This document shows, one piece after another, positions 57,699 to 64,000 of a DNA stretch of 64,000 nt. The notes under the pieces are model-generated. The model saw only the letters and a list, made by a program, of their open reading frames with translations, was not told the DNA's origin and did no database searches. Source of the DNA: Anammoximicrobium sp964486845 (GTDB taxonomy: Bacteria > Planctomycetota > Planctomycetia > Pirellulales > Pirellulaceae); assembly GCA_964486845.1 (NCBI GenBank), contig CAZAQY010000003.1, positions 36,103 to 100,102 of the forward strand, written 5' to 3'. Position 1 is the stretch's first letter. Every line of letters begins with the position of its first letter. The position numbers were made by a program, and so were the translations under genes.

Positions 57699-59036
57699 AT
57701 GTGCAGCTTGAAATCCCTCCCACAGTCAGCCGTTTGCGGATTGCTCGTGTTGGCCGCCCTGACGCCGACTTTGGCTGCGGCAGAGGGAGGGCGGAACGTC
57801 AAGATAGCCGTTGCGGCTGCTGAACCGAACGTCGACGGTGAGGCTCTCTTGGTGGAAGAATGTGTCACAGAACCAAGTTGCCGAGTTCTCCAGCCCTGTC
57901 GTGGAGTCCCGTTGGGCATGCTCTGGTGGGAAGCGGATTACCTATTGTGGTGGACCAAGGGCATGGATATCCCACCTTTGGTTACTGCGGGATCGACGGG
58001 CGCGCTGGGAAACGCCGGCACACGGATTCTGTATGGTGACGAGCAGATTCTGGACGACGCCCGATCCGGATTCCGCGTCGGGCTGGGCAGTTGGCTGGAT
58101 TGCGGGCGGTGTTGGGGTCTGGAGGGCGACTACTGGATGCTGGGCAAGGCCACGGACCATTTCCGAGCGGCGTCCGACGCGCAAGGCAATCCGGCTCTTT
58201 TCCGACCGTTCTTTAACATCAATCCGCGTGACGAAGACGGTGAATTCGACCCGCCGGCTCGAGAGGACGCCGAAATCGTCTCCATGCCGGCGTTGTTGGC
58301 GGGAACCGTGATGGTGGACAGTTTTAGTGAGTTGCAGGGAGCCGGGATACGGGTCCGTCACCTTCTGTGCTGCGATTCCAGTTGCGACGCGTGTTGTGAC
58401 GCGTGCGGCCAAGAACACGTTTTGGCTCGCAATTCCCGGCTGGACTTGTTGCTCGGCTACCGGTTTGTCCAGTTGCGGGAGGGACTTGCGGTCCAAGAAG
58501 ACTTGACGTCGTTGTTGCCAGCGCCGGATCAAGGCGGTTTCGATATCGTGGACGAGTTCCGGACCACGAACAGCTTTCACGGCGGCGATCTAGGCGTGGC
58601 TTGGCGGCGCCGTTGCGGTCCTTGGCAGCTGGACTTGCTCGGCAAGCTGGCTTTGGGCAGCACGGAGCAGAGCGTCACGATTAGAGGCCAGACGGTGATT
58701 TCCGGGTCCGCAGCCGATGACGACACCTATGTCGGAGGGCTGCTGGCGCAGCGCACCAACAGCGGGACCTACCGCCGAAACGTTTTTTCCATGATGCCGG
58801 AACTTGGCGTCGGTGTTGGGTATCGATTCGCTCGCTGTCTGACCGCGCGGGTCGGCTACAACTTGCTGTATTGGAGTCGCGTGGCACGTCCAGGCGATCA
58901 AATCGACTTGGCCGTCAACCCCGATTTGTTGCCTCCGGAAGACGGATTCGCAGGCGCGGAGCGACCACGGTTCGAGTTCCGAGACACGGATTTCTGGGCT
59001 CAGGGCATCCGCGTAGGTTTGGAAGGAACCTGGTGA
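57699..59036 (+). CDS. BBP7-family outer-membrane beta-barrel protein
   Basis: 445 residues with a signal peptide (AVCGLLVLAALTPTLAAAEG). The mature start has the BBP7 hallmark WWEADYLLWWTKGMDIPPLV and GTRILYGDEQILDDARSGFR, followed by alternating strands typical of a barrel, including SRLDLLLGYRFVQLREGLAV and VGVGYRFARCLTARVGYNLL. It ends in a Trp (VGLEGTW), an aromatic end as in many outer-membrane proteins. BBP7 (PF07585) is largely confined to planctomycetes; its role is unknown. A Cys-rich stretch near residues 223-240 (CCDSSCDACCDACG) could form disulfides or bind metal. GGGCGAG is six bases before the ATG. Confidence 0.9.
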   Translation: MCSLKSLPQSAVCGLLVLAALTPTLAAAEGGRNVKIAVAAAEPNVDGEALLVEECVTEPSCRVLQPCRGVPLGMLWWEADYLLWWTKGMDIPPLVTAGSTGALGNAGTRILYGDEQILDDARSGFRVGLGSWLDCGRCWGLEGDYWMLGKATDHFRAASDAQGNPALFRPFFNINPRDEDGEFDPPAREDAEIVSMPALLAGTVMVDSFSELQGAGIRVRHLLCCDSSCDACCDACGQEHVLARNSRLDLLLGYRFVQLREGLAVQEDLTSLLPAPDQGGFDIVDEFRTTNSFHGGDLGVAWRRRCGPWQLDLLGKLALGSTEQSVTIRGQTVISGSAADDDTYVGGLLAQRTNSGTYRRNVFSMMPELGVGVGYRFARCLTARVGYNLLYWSRVARPGDQIDLAVNPDLLPPEDGFAGAERPRFEFRDTDFWAQGIRVGLEGTW

Positions 59037-59063
59037 GAGCCAGGGGCTGCCAGCCAGCGCACC

Positions 59064-59084
59064 GCCAGAAGCCGGACTTCTGGC
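59064..59084. terminator. Short perfect hairpin between converging genes
   Basis: GCCAGAAG-CCGGA-CTTCTGGC lies between the stop of the BBP7 gene and the stop of rpsI. No strong T-run follows on either strand. Confidence 0.4.
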
Positions 59085-59095
59085 TCGTGATTGCT

Positions 59096-59512
59096 TTAGC
59101 GTTTCGAGAACTGGACACCGCGCCGCGCACCGCGCAGACCATACTTCTTTCGTTCTTTCATTCGCGAATCGCGCGTCAAGAAGCCGCCGTCGCGGAGCGG
59201 CGGAAACAGGCCGGAATCGTAGCTGATCAAGGCTCGAGCGATCCCCATGCGACAAGCGCCGGCTTGTCCCGTAGGCCCACCTCCGGTCACGCGGATGGCC
59301 ACGTCGACGCTGTCAGTCTTGCCGGTCGCCTGCAGCACGTCGCTCACCGCCCGGCGGTCGCCTTCGACCAGAAAGAACTGGTCCATCGGCCGGCCGTTGA
59401 TCGTCACTTGGCCGCTCCCCGCGCGGACTCGCACGCGAGCCACCGCAGTCTTTCGCCGCCCAGTTCCCAAAGCATCGCCGGTAATCTTGTCTGTCTTTAC
59501 TGCTGCTGCCAT
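59096..59512 (-). CDS. rpsI: 30S ribosomal protein S9
   Basis: 138 residues, standard length. Conserved sequence includes GTGRRKTAVARVRVRAGSG, VTGGGPTGQAGACRMGIARA and the basic C-terminal tail KERKKYGLRGARRGVQFSKR, whose last residues reach the tRNA P site. AGAGGG before the ATG is a good ribosome site. It starts nine bases after the rplM stop, the usual L13-S9 pair. Confidence 0.97.
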   Translation of the reverse strand: MAAAVKTDKITGDALGTGRRKTAVARVRVRAGSGQVTINGRPMDQFFLVEGDRRAVSDVLQATGKTDSVDVAIRVTGGGPTGQAGACRMGIARALISYDSGLFPPLRDGGFLTRDSRMKERKKYGLRGARRGVQFSKR

Positions 59513-59521
59513 ACTTGCCCT

Positions 59522-59965
59522 CTATTTGATATCCAGTTCCAGCGGCTCCGGTTGCTGGGCCTGGTGTCCGTGCTCCGGACCAGCGTAGATCTTCAGTTTG
59601 TCGAGCATGCGTCGTGCCAGTTGGTTCTTGGGCAGCATGCGCCGAACCGCTTCGCGAAGAACGCGATCGGGATGCTTCCGCAACCGTTCGGCCGCAGTTT
59701 CGGTGTGCAGGCCGGGGTATCCCGTGTACCAAGAGTACCGTTTCTCGGTCCACTTGTTGCCGGTGAAGACAACTTTCTCAGCATTGATTACGATCACGTA
59801 ATCCCCGGTGTCCACATGGGGAGTGTAGGTCGGCCGGTGCTTCCCCATCAAAATCACCGCAATGTCGCTCGCCAGTCGGCCGACGACCTTGTCCGTGGCG
59901 TCCACCAGCCACCACTTCTTGTCCAACTCGCCCGGTTTGGCAATGTACGATTTCGTCCCGGTCAA
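59522..59965 (-). CDS. rplM: 50S ribosomal protein L13
   Basis: 147 residues. Family motifs are KKWWLVDATDKVVGRLAS, the signature MGKHRPTYTPHVDTGDYVIV, NAEKVVFTGNKW and MLPKNQLARRMLDKLKIYAG. The start codon is TTG at 59965, six bases after GGAGGTGA, an unusually strong ribosome site that may compensate for the rare start. It is first in the rplM-rpsI operon and has a good promoter 78 bases upstream. Confidence 0.96.
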   Translation of the reverse strand: MTGTKSYIAKPGELDKKWWLVDATDKVVGRLASDIAVILMGKHRPTYTPHVDTGDYVIVINAEKVVFTGNKWTEKRYSWYTGYPGLHTETAAERLRKHPDRVLREAVRRMLPKNQLARRMLDKLKIYAGPEHGHQAQQPEPLELDIK

Positions 59966-60043
59966 CTTTCGTCACCTCCAGGGCCCCGCGTCCGCCGCTG
60001 AGCCCAACTCCCAAAGGCATGCGCTGAAATCAAAGAAACGACT

Positions 60044-60072
60044 AATCTAGCGAAAACGCGAACGTTCATCAA
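60044..60072 (-). promoter_or_regulatory. Candidate sigma-70-type promoter for rplM-rpsI
   Basis: On the minus strand TTGATG (60067-60072), 17 bases, then TAGATT (60044-60049). The leader to the TTG start is about 70 bases. Confidence 0.5.
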
Positions 60073-60254
60073 GGGTCGCACGCACGTGCTTTCGTGATAT
60101 TGGCACGTTTTTATCGGTCTTTCTTTTGCCTTATTTACCAGCCTCCGGCATTTCGCGACGTGCCATCGCCGCTTGCGGGACCGATCGCGGCAGTTCACAA
60201 TACTCGCATCCCGATGGCGATTCAACGAGTGGCAATCCAAACAGAAAGGACCGA

Positions 60255-61253
60255 ATGATGAGCAACCGAGGGACGCAACGGATAATCGCACTGGTGGCGG
60301 CCTTGTTCGCCGCCCCATTCGCGGCAGCGGAGGGCCCCAAGTATGCGGATCCCAAGCAGGTGGACGCCGATTTTGCGCTGCAGGGCGAGTACACCGGACT
60401 GGTGGGCGGCGAGGGTGACCAGCAGAAGCTGGGTGTCCAGGTGATCGCTTTGGGAAAAGGCCGTTTCGAAGCCGCCGGCTACTTCGGCGGACTCCCCGGC
60501 GACGGCTGGAACAAGGAAAAGCCGCTGCGGGCCCAGGGGGAACTGAAGAGCGGGCGGGTCGTTTTCCTAACCGACGAGGGCTCCGCCAAACTGGCCAACG
60601 GGGAGATCATCACCACGGACCCGGATGGTAACGAGGTTGGCAGACTCAAGAAAATCTCCCGTGAAAGCCCGACACTGGGCCAAAAACCACCCCTTGGGGC
60701 CATCGTGCTGTTCGACGGCACGGCCGAAAGCCTGAAGAATTGGCAGGGCGGCCGGATGACCGATGACGGTTTGTTGATGGAAGGAACGACGAGCAAGCAG
60801 AAATTCGGCGACCACACGGTCCACATCGAGTTTCGCTTGGCGTACCAGCCCGAAGACCGCGGCCAGGGCCGCAGCAACAGCGGAATCTACCTCCAGGGCC
60901 GTCATGAGGTGCAAATCCTGGACTCGTTTGGCCTGGAAGGCAAGCACAACGAGTGCGGCGGCCTGTATTCCGTCAAGGATCCGGACGTGAATATGTGCTT
61001 CCCACCGTTAACCTGGCAGACCTACGATATCGAGTTCAAAGCAGCCAAGTATGATGGTCAGGGAAGACTTGTCGCCCATCCGCGGACCACGGTTCGGCAC
61101 AACGGCGTGGTGGTGCATGACAACGTCGATTTGCCCGGCGAGCGGTCGACGACGGCCGCTCCGGTGGGGCCCGGGCCGGAACCTGGCCCGGTTTTCCTGC
61201 AGAATCATGGGTGTCCGCTCCGATATCGGAACGTCTGGGTCGCGGAGCGGTGA
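60255..61253 (+). CDS. Exported DUF1080 (3-keto-disaccharide hydrolase-like) protein
   Basis: 332 residues. A signal peptide (RIIALVAALFAAPFAAAEG) is followed by an N-terminal domain of about 130 residues and the DUF1080 jelly-roll. Its signature parts are AIVLFDGTAESLKNWQGG, DHTVHIEFRLAYQ, RSNSGIYLQGRHEVQILDSF and GPVFLQNHGCPLRYRNVWV. Some members hydrolyse 3-keto-glycosides; others only bind sugars. AGGA lies before two consecutive ATG codons at 60255 and 60258, either of which could start. It is upstream of the DUF1559 gene but with 174 bases between and a separate promoter, so cotranscription is uncertain. Confidence 0.88.
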   Translation: MMSNRGTQRIIALVAALFAAPFAAAEGPKYADPKQVDADFALQGEYTGLVGGEGDQQKLGVQVIALGKGRFEAAGYFGGLPGDGWNKEKPLRAQGELKSGRVVFLTDEGSAKLANGEIITTDPDGNEVGRLKKISRESPTLGQKPPLGAIVLFDGTAESLKNWQGGRMTDDGLLMEGTTSKQKFGDHTVHIEFRLAYQPEDRGQGRSNSGIYLQGRHEVQILDSFGLEGKHNECGGLYSVKDPDVNMCFPPLTWQTYDIEFKAAKYDGQGRLVAHPRTTVRHNGVVVHDNVDLPGERSTTAAPVGPGPEPGPVFLQNHGCPLRYRNVWVAER

Positions 61254-61287
61254 GCAAAAAAAAGAGAGGTATTTTTGCACGAAGTTA

Positions 61288-61317
61288 TTGACAGCCGCCG
61301 CGAAACTTGTTCATATT
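61288..61317 (+). promoter_or_regulatory. Candidate strong promoter for the DUF1559 gene
   Basis: A perfect TTGACA (61288-61293) is followed after 18 bases by CATATT (61312-61317). The start codon is 111 bases downstream, with AAGGAG before it. Confidence 0.45.
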
Positions 61318-61427
61318 AGGGCAGTGGTGACCGGTTCCGGTTTCTGCGCTGGAGATGTAAGCTGCTCGGAAGTAGCCGGACTCGTTTCTCTTTATTTTCC
61401 GTTTTCCCTTTTAGGAAGGAGTTTGCG

Positions 61428-62672
61428 ATGAGAAGAAGATTTGTGGGTCGCGGGTTTACGCTCGTGGAGTTGTTGGTGGTCATTGCGATCATCGGAATTC
61501 TGGTTGCTCTGCTCTTGCCTGCGATTCAGGCGGCCCGCGAAGCGGCCCGCCGCACGCAGTGCAACAACAACCTGAAAAACATTGGGTTGGGTCTGCAGAA
61601 CTATCACGACACGTACAAGACGATGCCCCAGGGTGCGATGCACACCGGCACGCGAGCTAATCCCGCGGTGGGCCCGTCTTGGCAGTTTGGGATCTTGCCG
61701 TTCATGGAACAACGGAACATCTACGACAAGATCGCCAACACGATCCGCGCCGGGTACACCTACGGCGCTCTTCTAACCAACAGCGGGAATCCGGTGTTCG
61801 GTGCGGCGAATTTGAACACGTGCATCCTGCCAGTGCTCAGCCGTCCGTTGGACAAGCTGATCCCGGATTACATGCGGTGTCCATCGAGCCCGCTTCCGGT
61901 GATGGTCGACCAGACGGGCAGCATTTGCTTGTCGACGTACGTGGGCATCATGGGCGGTACGGACATCGTCCAATCCGGCCAGGCAACGTATGCGGCACTG
62001 TACCCATCGCCCAATTTGTGGGGCAGCCCGTCCTCCACGACCCGGAACTACTTTAACCGGGCAGGCGTCACCCTCGCTGCTGTGGGAGGCGCCACGAATG
62101 TCGTGCTGACCAATAGCGGCATGTTGCCAGTCGGCCAGCACGTGGGCATGCAAGGCTGTACGGATGGAACCTCGAACACGATGATCGTGGGCGAACAGTC
62201 GGACTGGTTGCGTGATGTCAACCGAAATGTGTCGACGAAGTACCATGGCGACCCCGGTTGGAATGGGGCAGGTGGACCAGGCAGCAATACAGGCACCGAC
62301 CAGCTAGGTGGTTTTATCTCGGGGACGGACGTCGTTGCCCAAATCAACGACTGTGCGTCCGGCGCGAACATCACGACGACCACTACGGTAACGGGGCCGC
62401 CTCCTTGGCCGAGCGGCCCGAGGATCTTCAACATCACGACGGTGCGCTACAAGCCGCACCTGAAGGAAGTCATCGGAAGCGGTGGTGCCGCAAATGCCCC
62501 TGGTTGCGCCGAAATCATGGGTCTCAACAACCCGTTGCAGGCCGCGCATCCGGGTGGCTGTTTGGTCGCGTTTGTCGATGGCTCAGTCCAGTTCATCTCC
62601 GGTACCACCGACTTGGCGGTGCTGCTGCGGATCGCCATCAGGGACGACGGCCAGACGGTGAAGATCAACTAA
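61428..62672 (+). CDS. DUF1559 pseudopilin-like protein with prepilin leader
   Basis: 414 residues. The leader RRRFVGRGFTLVELLVVIAI is a type IV prepilin N-methylation site (cut between Gly and Phe, Glu at position five), and the helix continues IIGILVALLLPAIQAAREAA. The DUF1559 body carries RRTQCNNNLKNIGLGLQNYH and, near the end, the H-X9-DG box HPGGCLVAFVDGSVQFIS. Planctomycetes encode tens to hundreds of these; a surface or type II secretion pseudopilin-like role is presumed. AAGGAG seven bases upstream fixes the start. Two terminators follow. Confidence 0.95.
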   Translation: MRRRFVGRGFTLVELLVVIAIIGILVALLLPAIQAAREAARRTQCNNNLKNIGLGLQNYHDTYKTMPQGAMHTGTRANPAVGPSWQFGILPFMEQRNIYDKIANTIRAGYTYGALLTNSGNPVFGAANLNTCILPVLSRPLDKLIPDYMRCPSSPLPVMVDQTGSICLSTYVGIMGGTDIVQSGQATYAALYPSPNLWGSPSSTTRNYFNRAGVTLAAVGGATNVVLTNSGMLPVGQHVGMQGCTDGTSNTMIVGEQSDWLRDVNRNVSTKYHGDPGWNGAGGPGSNTGTDQLGGFISGTDVVAQINDCASGANITTTTTVTGPPPWPSGPRIFNITTVRYKPHLKEVIGSGGAANAPGCAEIMGLNNPLQAAHPGGCLVAFVDGSVQFISGTTDLAVLLRIAIRDDGQTVKIN

Positions 62673-62684
62673 CGTTCGTTCCAG

Positions 62685-62717
62685 AGAAGCCCGGCTTTTG
62701 CCAAGAGCCGGGCTTCT
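62685..62717 (+). terminator. Hairpin of the AAGCCCGGCTT type after the DUF1559 gene
   Basis: AGAAGCCCGGCT pairs perfectly over 12 bases with AGCCGGGCTTCT around a nine-base loop, 13 bases after the stop. No T-run follows. Confidence 0.6.
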
Positions 62718-62751
62718 TGCCTCGCGTTCATTTGGCATGTTGAACACTTCA

Positions 62752-62792
62752 GATCCCGCTGGACTCCCAAGTTCAGCGGGGTCTCTTTTTTT
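62752..62792 (+). terminator. Rho-independent terminator
   Basis: GATCCCGCTGGACT pairs with AGTTCAGCGGGGTC (two mismatches or wobbles) around a four-base loop and is followed by TCTTTTTTT. It is the second hairpin after the DUF1559 gene and the only one with a full T-run. Confidence 0.75.
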
Positions 62793-62867
62793 GGCAGCGA
62801 ACCGCCAGATAACTGAACAAGACGCGAGAAGGGCAAACCCTTGCAAAGAACTAGGAACACTGATCTT

Positions 62868-62912
62868 CGCTAATCTCCACTAATACGTCCCCATTAGCGT
62901 TGATTAGTGGAG
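62868..62912. repeat. Two interleaved perfect inverted repeats
   Basis: CGCTAAT (62868-62874) matches ATTAGCG (62893-62899), and CTCCACTAAT (62875-62884) matches ATTAGTGGAG (62903-62912). The arms alternate A-B-A'-B', so RNA could form one hairpin or the other, or both together as a pseudoknot. Similar ATTAGTG-rich words occur as dispersed repeats in other bacteria, from memory. Confidence 0.7.
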
Positions 62913-63033
62913 AGTTCCGGCCTACTCGCCTCTTGGAGTGCGGTGCCTTGTCACCGCTTTGCGCAGCGGCCCGCAGCGCCGTGGCGGATTGGGTTCAGGG
63001 GCGGCGTCCTTTTTTCTCACCTCGGATTCTCCC

Positions 63034-63855
63034 ATGCGAACTGCCATTCTTGCCTTCTGCCTGTTCATCGCTTCCGCGCTGCCCCGCCTCGCTCCGGCCC
63101 AGATGCAGTACCCATTGTCGGCGGCCGTTTCCGAATCCGGAATGATCTACGTAGCCGACCGCAACCTGCCGGGCGTCTGGAAGATCGAGGGCGGCAAACG
63201 TTCCTTGTTCTTCGAGGCGTCCAAACGCTACCGCACGCCGCTGAACGCGGTCCGTTGTCTGGTGATCGACAAGGATGGCTTGCTGCTGGCTGGCGACAGC
63301 GCGACCCGCGAGGTCTATCGCTTTGACAAAGAAGGCAAGCCGCTGCCGCTGGCGGCTGGCGGCATCGGCATCCCAATGAGCGTGGCGGTCAACCGCAAAG
63401 GGGAGTTGCTGGTGGCCGACCTGGAATTGCACCGCATCTGGAAAGTGCCGGCTGCCGGAGGGAAACCCGAACAACTGGCCGAGGTGTCCGCACCCCGCGG
63501 TCTTTACATTGACAGCGAAGACAACGTGTGGGTCGTCTCGCACGGCAAAAACCAGGTGGTGCGGATCACGACGTCGGGCAAGGTCGAAACCGTCGTCGAA
63601 GGCCGGCCGTTCCTGTTCCCGCACAACCTCGTGCTGAGCCCAGACAAGACGGCTTATGTCACGGACGGCTACGCCAAGGCGGTGTGGAAGATCCCGCCCG
63701 GCGGCAAACCGGAGAAATGGGTTTCCGGAGATCCGCTGGTGAACCCCGTGGGCCTGACGTGGAAGAAGGACAATCTGCTGGTCGTCGATCCGCGAGCCAA
63801 CGCGGTGTTCGAGATCACGCCGGACGGCAAGGTGGCGAAGGTGGCGGCGCAGTGA
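63034..63855 (+). CDS. Exported NHL/SMP-30-like beta-propeller protein
   Basis: 273 residues. A signal peptide (AILAFCLFIASALPRLAPAQ) leads into about six four-stranded blades, each with a VADR/VADL-type turn: GMIYVADRNLPGVWKIEGG, GELLVADLELHRIWKVPAAG, NVWVVSHGKNQVVRITTSG, TAYVTDGYAKAVWKIPPGG and NLLVVDPRANAVFEITPDG. These are NHL/gluconolactonase-like repeats; no metal-binding set was identified, so binding or scaffolding is as likely as hydrolysis. The ATG at 63034 begins the signal peptide; upstream in-frame sequence has no similarity. The ribosome site is weak. Confidence 0.82.
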   Translation: MRTAILAFCLFIASALPRLAPAQMQYPLSAAVSESGMIYVADRNLPGVWKIEGGKRSLFFEASKRYRTPLNAVRCLVIDKDGLLLAGDSATREVYRFDKEGKPLPLAAGGIGIPMSVAVNRKGELLVADLELHRIWKVPAAGGKPEQLAEVSAPRGLYIDSEDNVWVVSHGKNQVVRITTSGKVETVVEGRPFLFPHNLVLSPDKTAYVTDGYAKAVWKIPPGGKPEKWVSGDPLVNPVGLTWKKDNLLVVDPRANAVFEITPDGKVAKVAAQ

Positions 63856-63867
63856 TGAGGGCGTGAG

Positions 63868-63882
63868 GAGACGTTACGTCTC
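63868..63882. repeat. Odd palindrome GAGACGT-T-ACGTCTC
   Basis: Seven-base arms around a single T, 12 bases after the propeller stop codon and just before the heptamer array. It could be a protein site or a very short hairpin; no function is supported. Confidence 0.5.
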
Positions 63883-63894
63883 AAATGTCGAACT

Positions 63895-63957
63895 TGAAAT
63901 CTGAAATCTGAAATCTGAGATTTGAAATTTGAAATCTGAAATCTGAAATCTGAAATT
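63895..63957. repeat. Nine tandem heptamers, consensus TGAAATC
   Basis: Nine back-to-back seven-base units: TGAAATC six times, TGAAATT twice and TGAGATT once. The array is AT-rich, has stop codons in every frame and lies between genes. Similar simple arrays occur in planctomycete intergenic regions, from memory. Confidence 0.9.
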
Positions 63958-63995
63958 TAGAATCCCGACATTCCCTGCAAGAAAGGTCTTTCGTC

Positions 63996-64000
63996 ATGTC
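63996..64000 (+). CDS. Start of a further gene (cut by the window end)
   Basis: ATG at 63996 follows GAAAGG by nine bases. Only two codons are visible, so nothing can be said about the product. Confidence 0.35.

Larger units (their letters stand above)
62673..63033. other. Intergenic region with two terminators and interleaved inverted repeats
   Basis: 361 bases between the DUF1559 and beta-propeller genes. It contains the hairpins at 62685-62717 and 62752-62792 and the repeats at 62868-62912. The propeller gene's promoter must lie after 62912, but I see no clear hexamers. Confidence 0.5.

Noticed and set aside
60100..60118. Sigma-54 promoter upstream of the DUF1080 gene
   Set aside because: TTGGCACG is a perfect -24 box, but the -12 position reads TATC instead of the required GC.
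62862..62912. CRISPR array
   Set aside because: There are only two pairs of inverted arms and no regular direct repeats with spacers.
63895..63957. CRISPR or origin iterons
   Set aside because: Seven-base head-to-tail units without spacers, no DnaA boxes and no cas or replication gene nearby.

Overview
This is a chromosomal segment of a GC-rich planctomycete, most likely Pirellulales-like. The evidence is lineage-typical families: a DUF1559 pseudopilin with an H-X9-DG tail, a BBP7 outer-membrane protein, a DUF1080 protein, a giant surface protein with an LEPR-XLL-like N-terminus and C-terminal dockerin, a Tat-exported Gfo/Idh/MocA oxidoreductase, and small planctomycete-type pilin-like proteins. 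A run of exactly 100 N at 9404-9503 is a scaffold gap, so this is a draft or metagenome assembly and the neighbourhood across that point is not proven.

Layout. 1-1912: a 5'-cut HD-domain nucleotidase, NikR, and a nickel/cobalt ECF transporter locus reduced to the start of the S component joined to the end of the ATPase. 1989-3314: RlmI-type methyltransferase. 3483-7511 (minus): three small Flp-like pilin-like proteins around a single-pass 410-residue protein and a polytopic membrane protein, closed by a strong terminator. 7895-9328 (minus): a sigma-54 activator with a degenerate receiver. 10279-33060: one gene for a 7593-residue surface protein. 33156-35095 (minus): ndk-like gene and pgk. 35541-38527: two-subunit 2-oxoacid:ferredoxin oxidoreductase. 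38623-41352 (minus): an unrecognised 909-residue anchored protein. 41698-44782: sulfate activation (cysD, cysNC) with gene fragments on its flanks. 45181-51925: an operon of TPR protein, ExbB, ExbD and a TonB-positioned membrane protein with a C-terminal alpha/alpha toroid. 52005-55487 (minus): hybrid sensor kinase. 55876-57330 (minus): Gfo/Idh/MocA. 57699-59036: BBP7. 59096-59965 (minus): rplM-rpsI. 60255-63855: DUF1080 protein, DUF1559 pseudopilin, beta-propeller protein. The window ends with a heptamer repeat and the first codons of another gene.

How it fits together. The housekeeping parts (pgk, ndk, kor, cys, rplM-rpsI) are ordinary. The parts worth attention concern the cell envelope: the giant modular protein with a dead metzincin-like region and an amplified DGQTF/FEFD repeat, the pilin-like cluster with a structured leader, and the ExbBD operon whose TonB-like member ends in a squalene-cyclase-like fold. 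Functions for these are inferred from architecture only.
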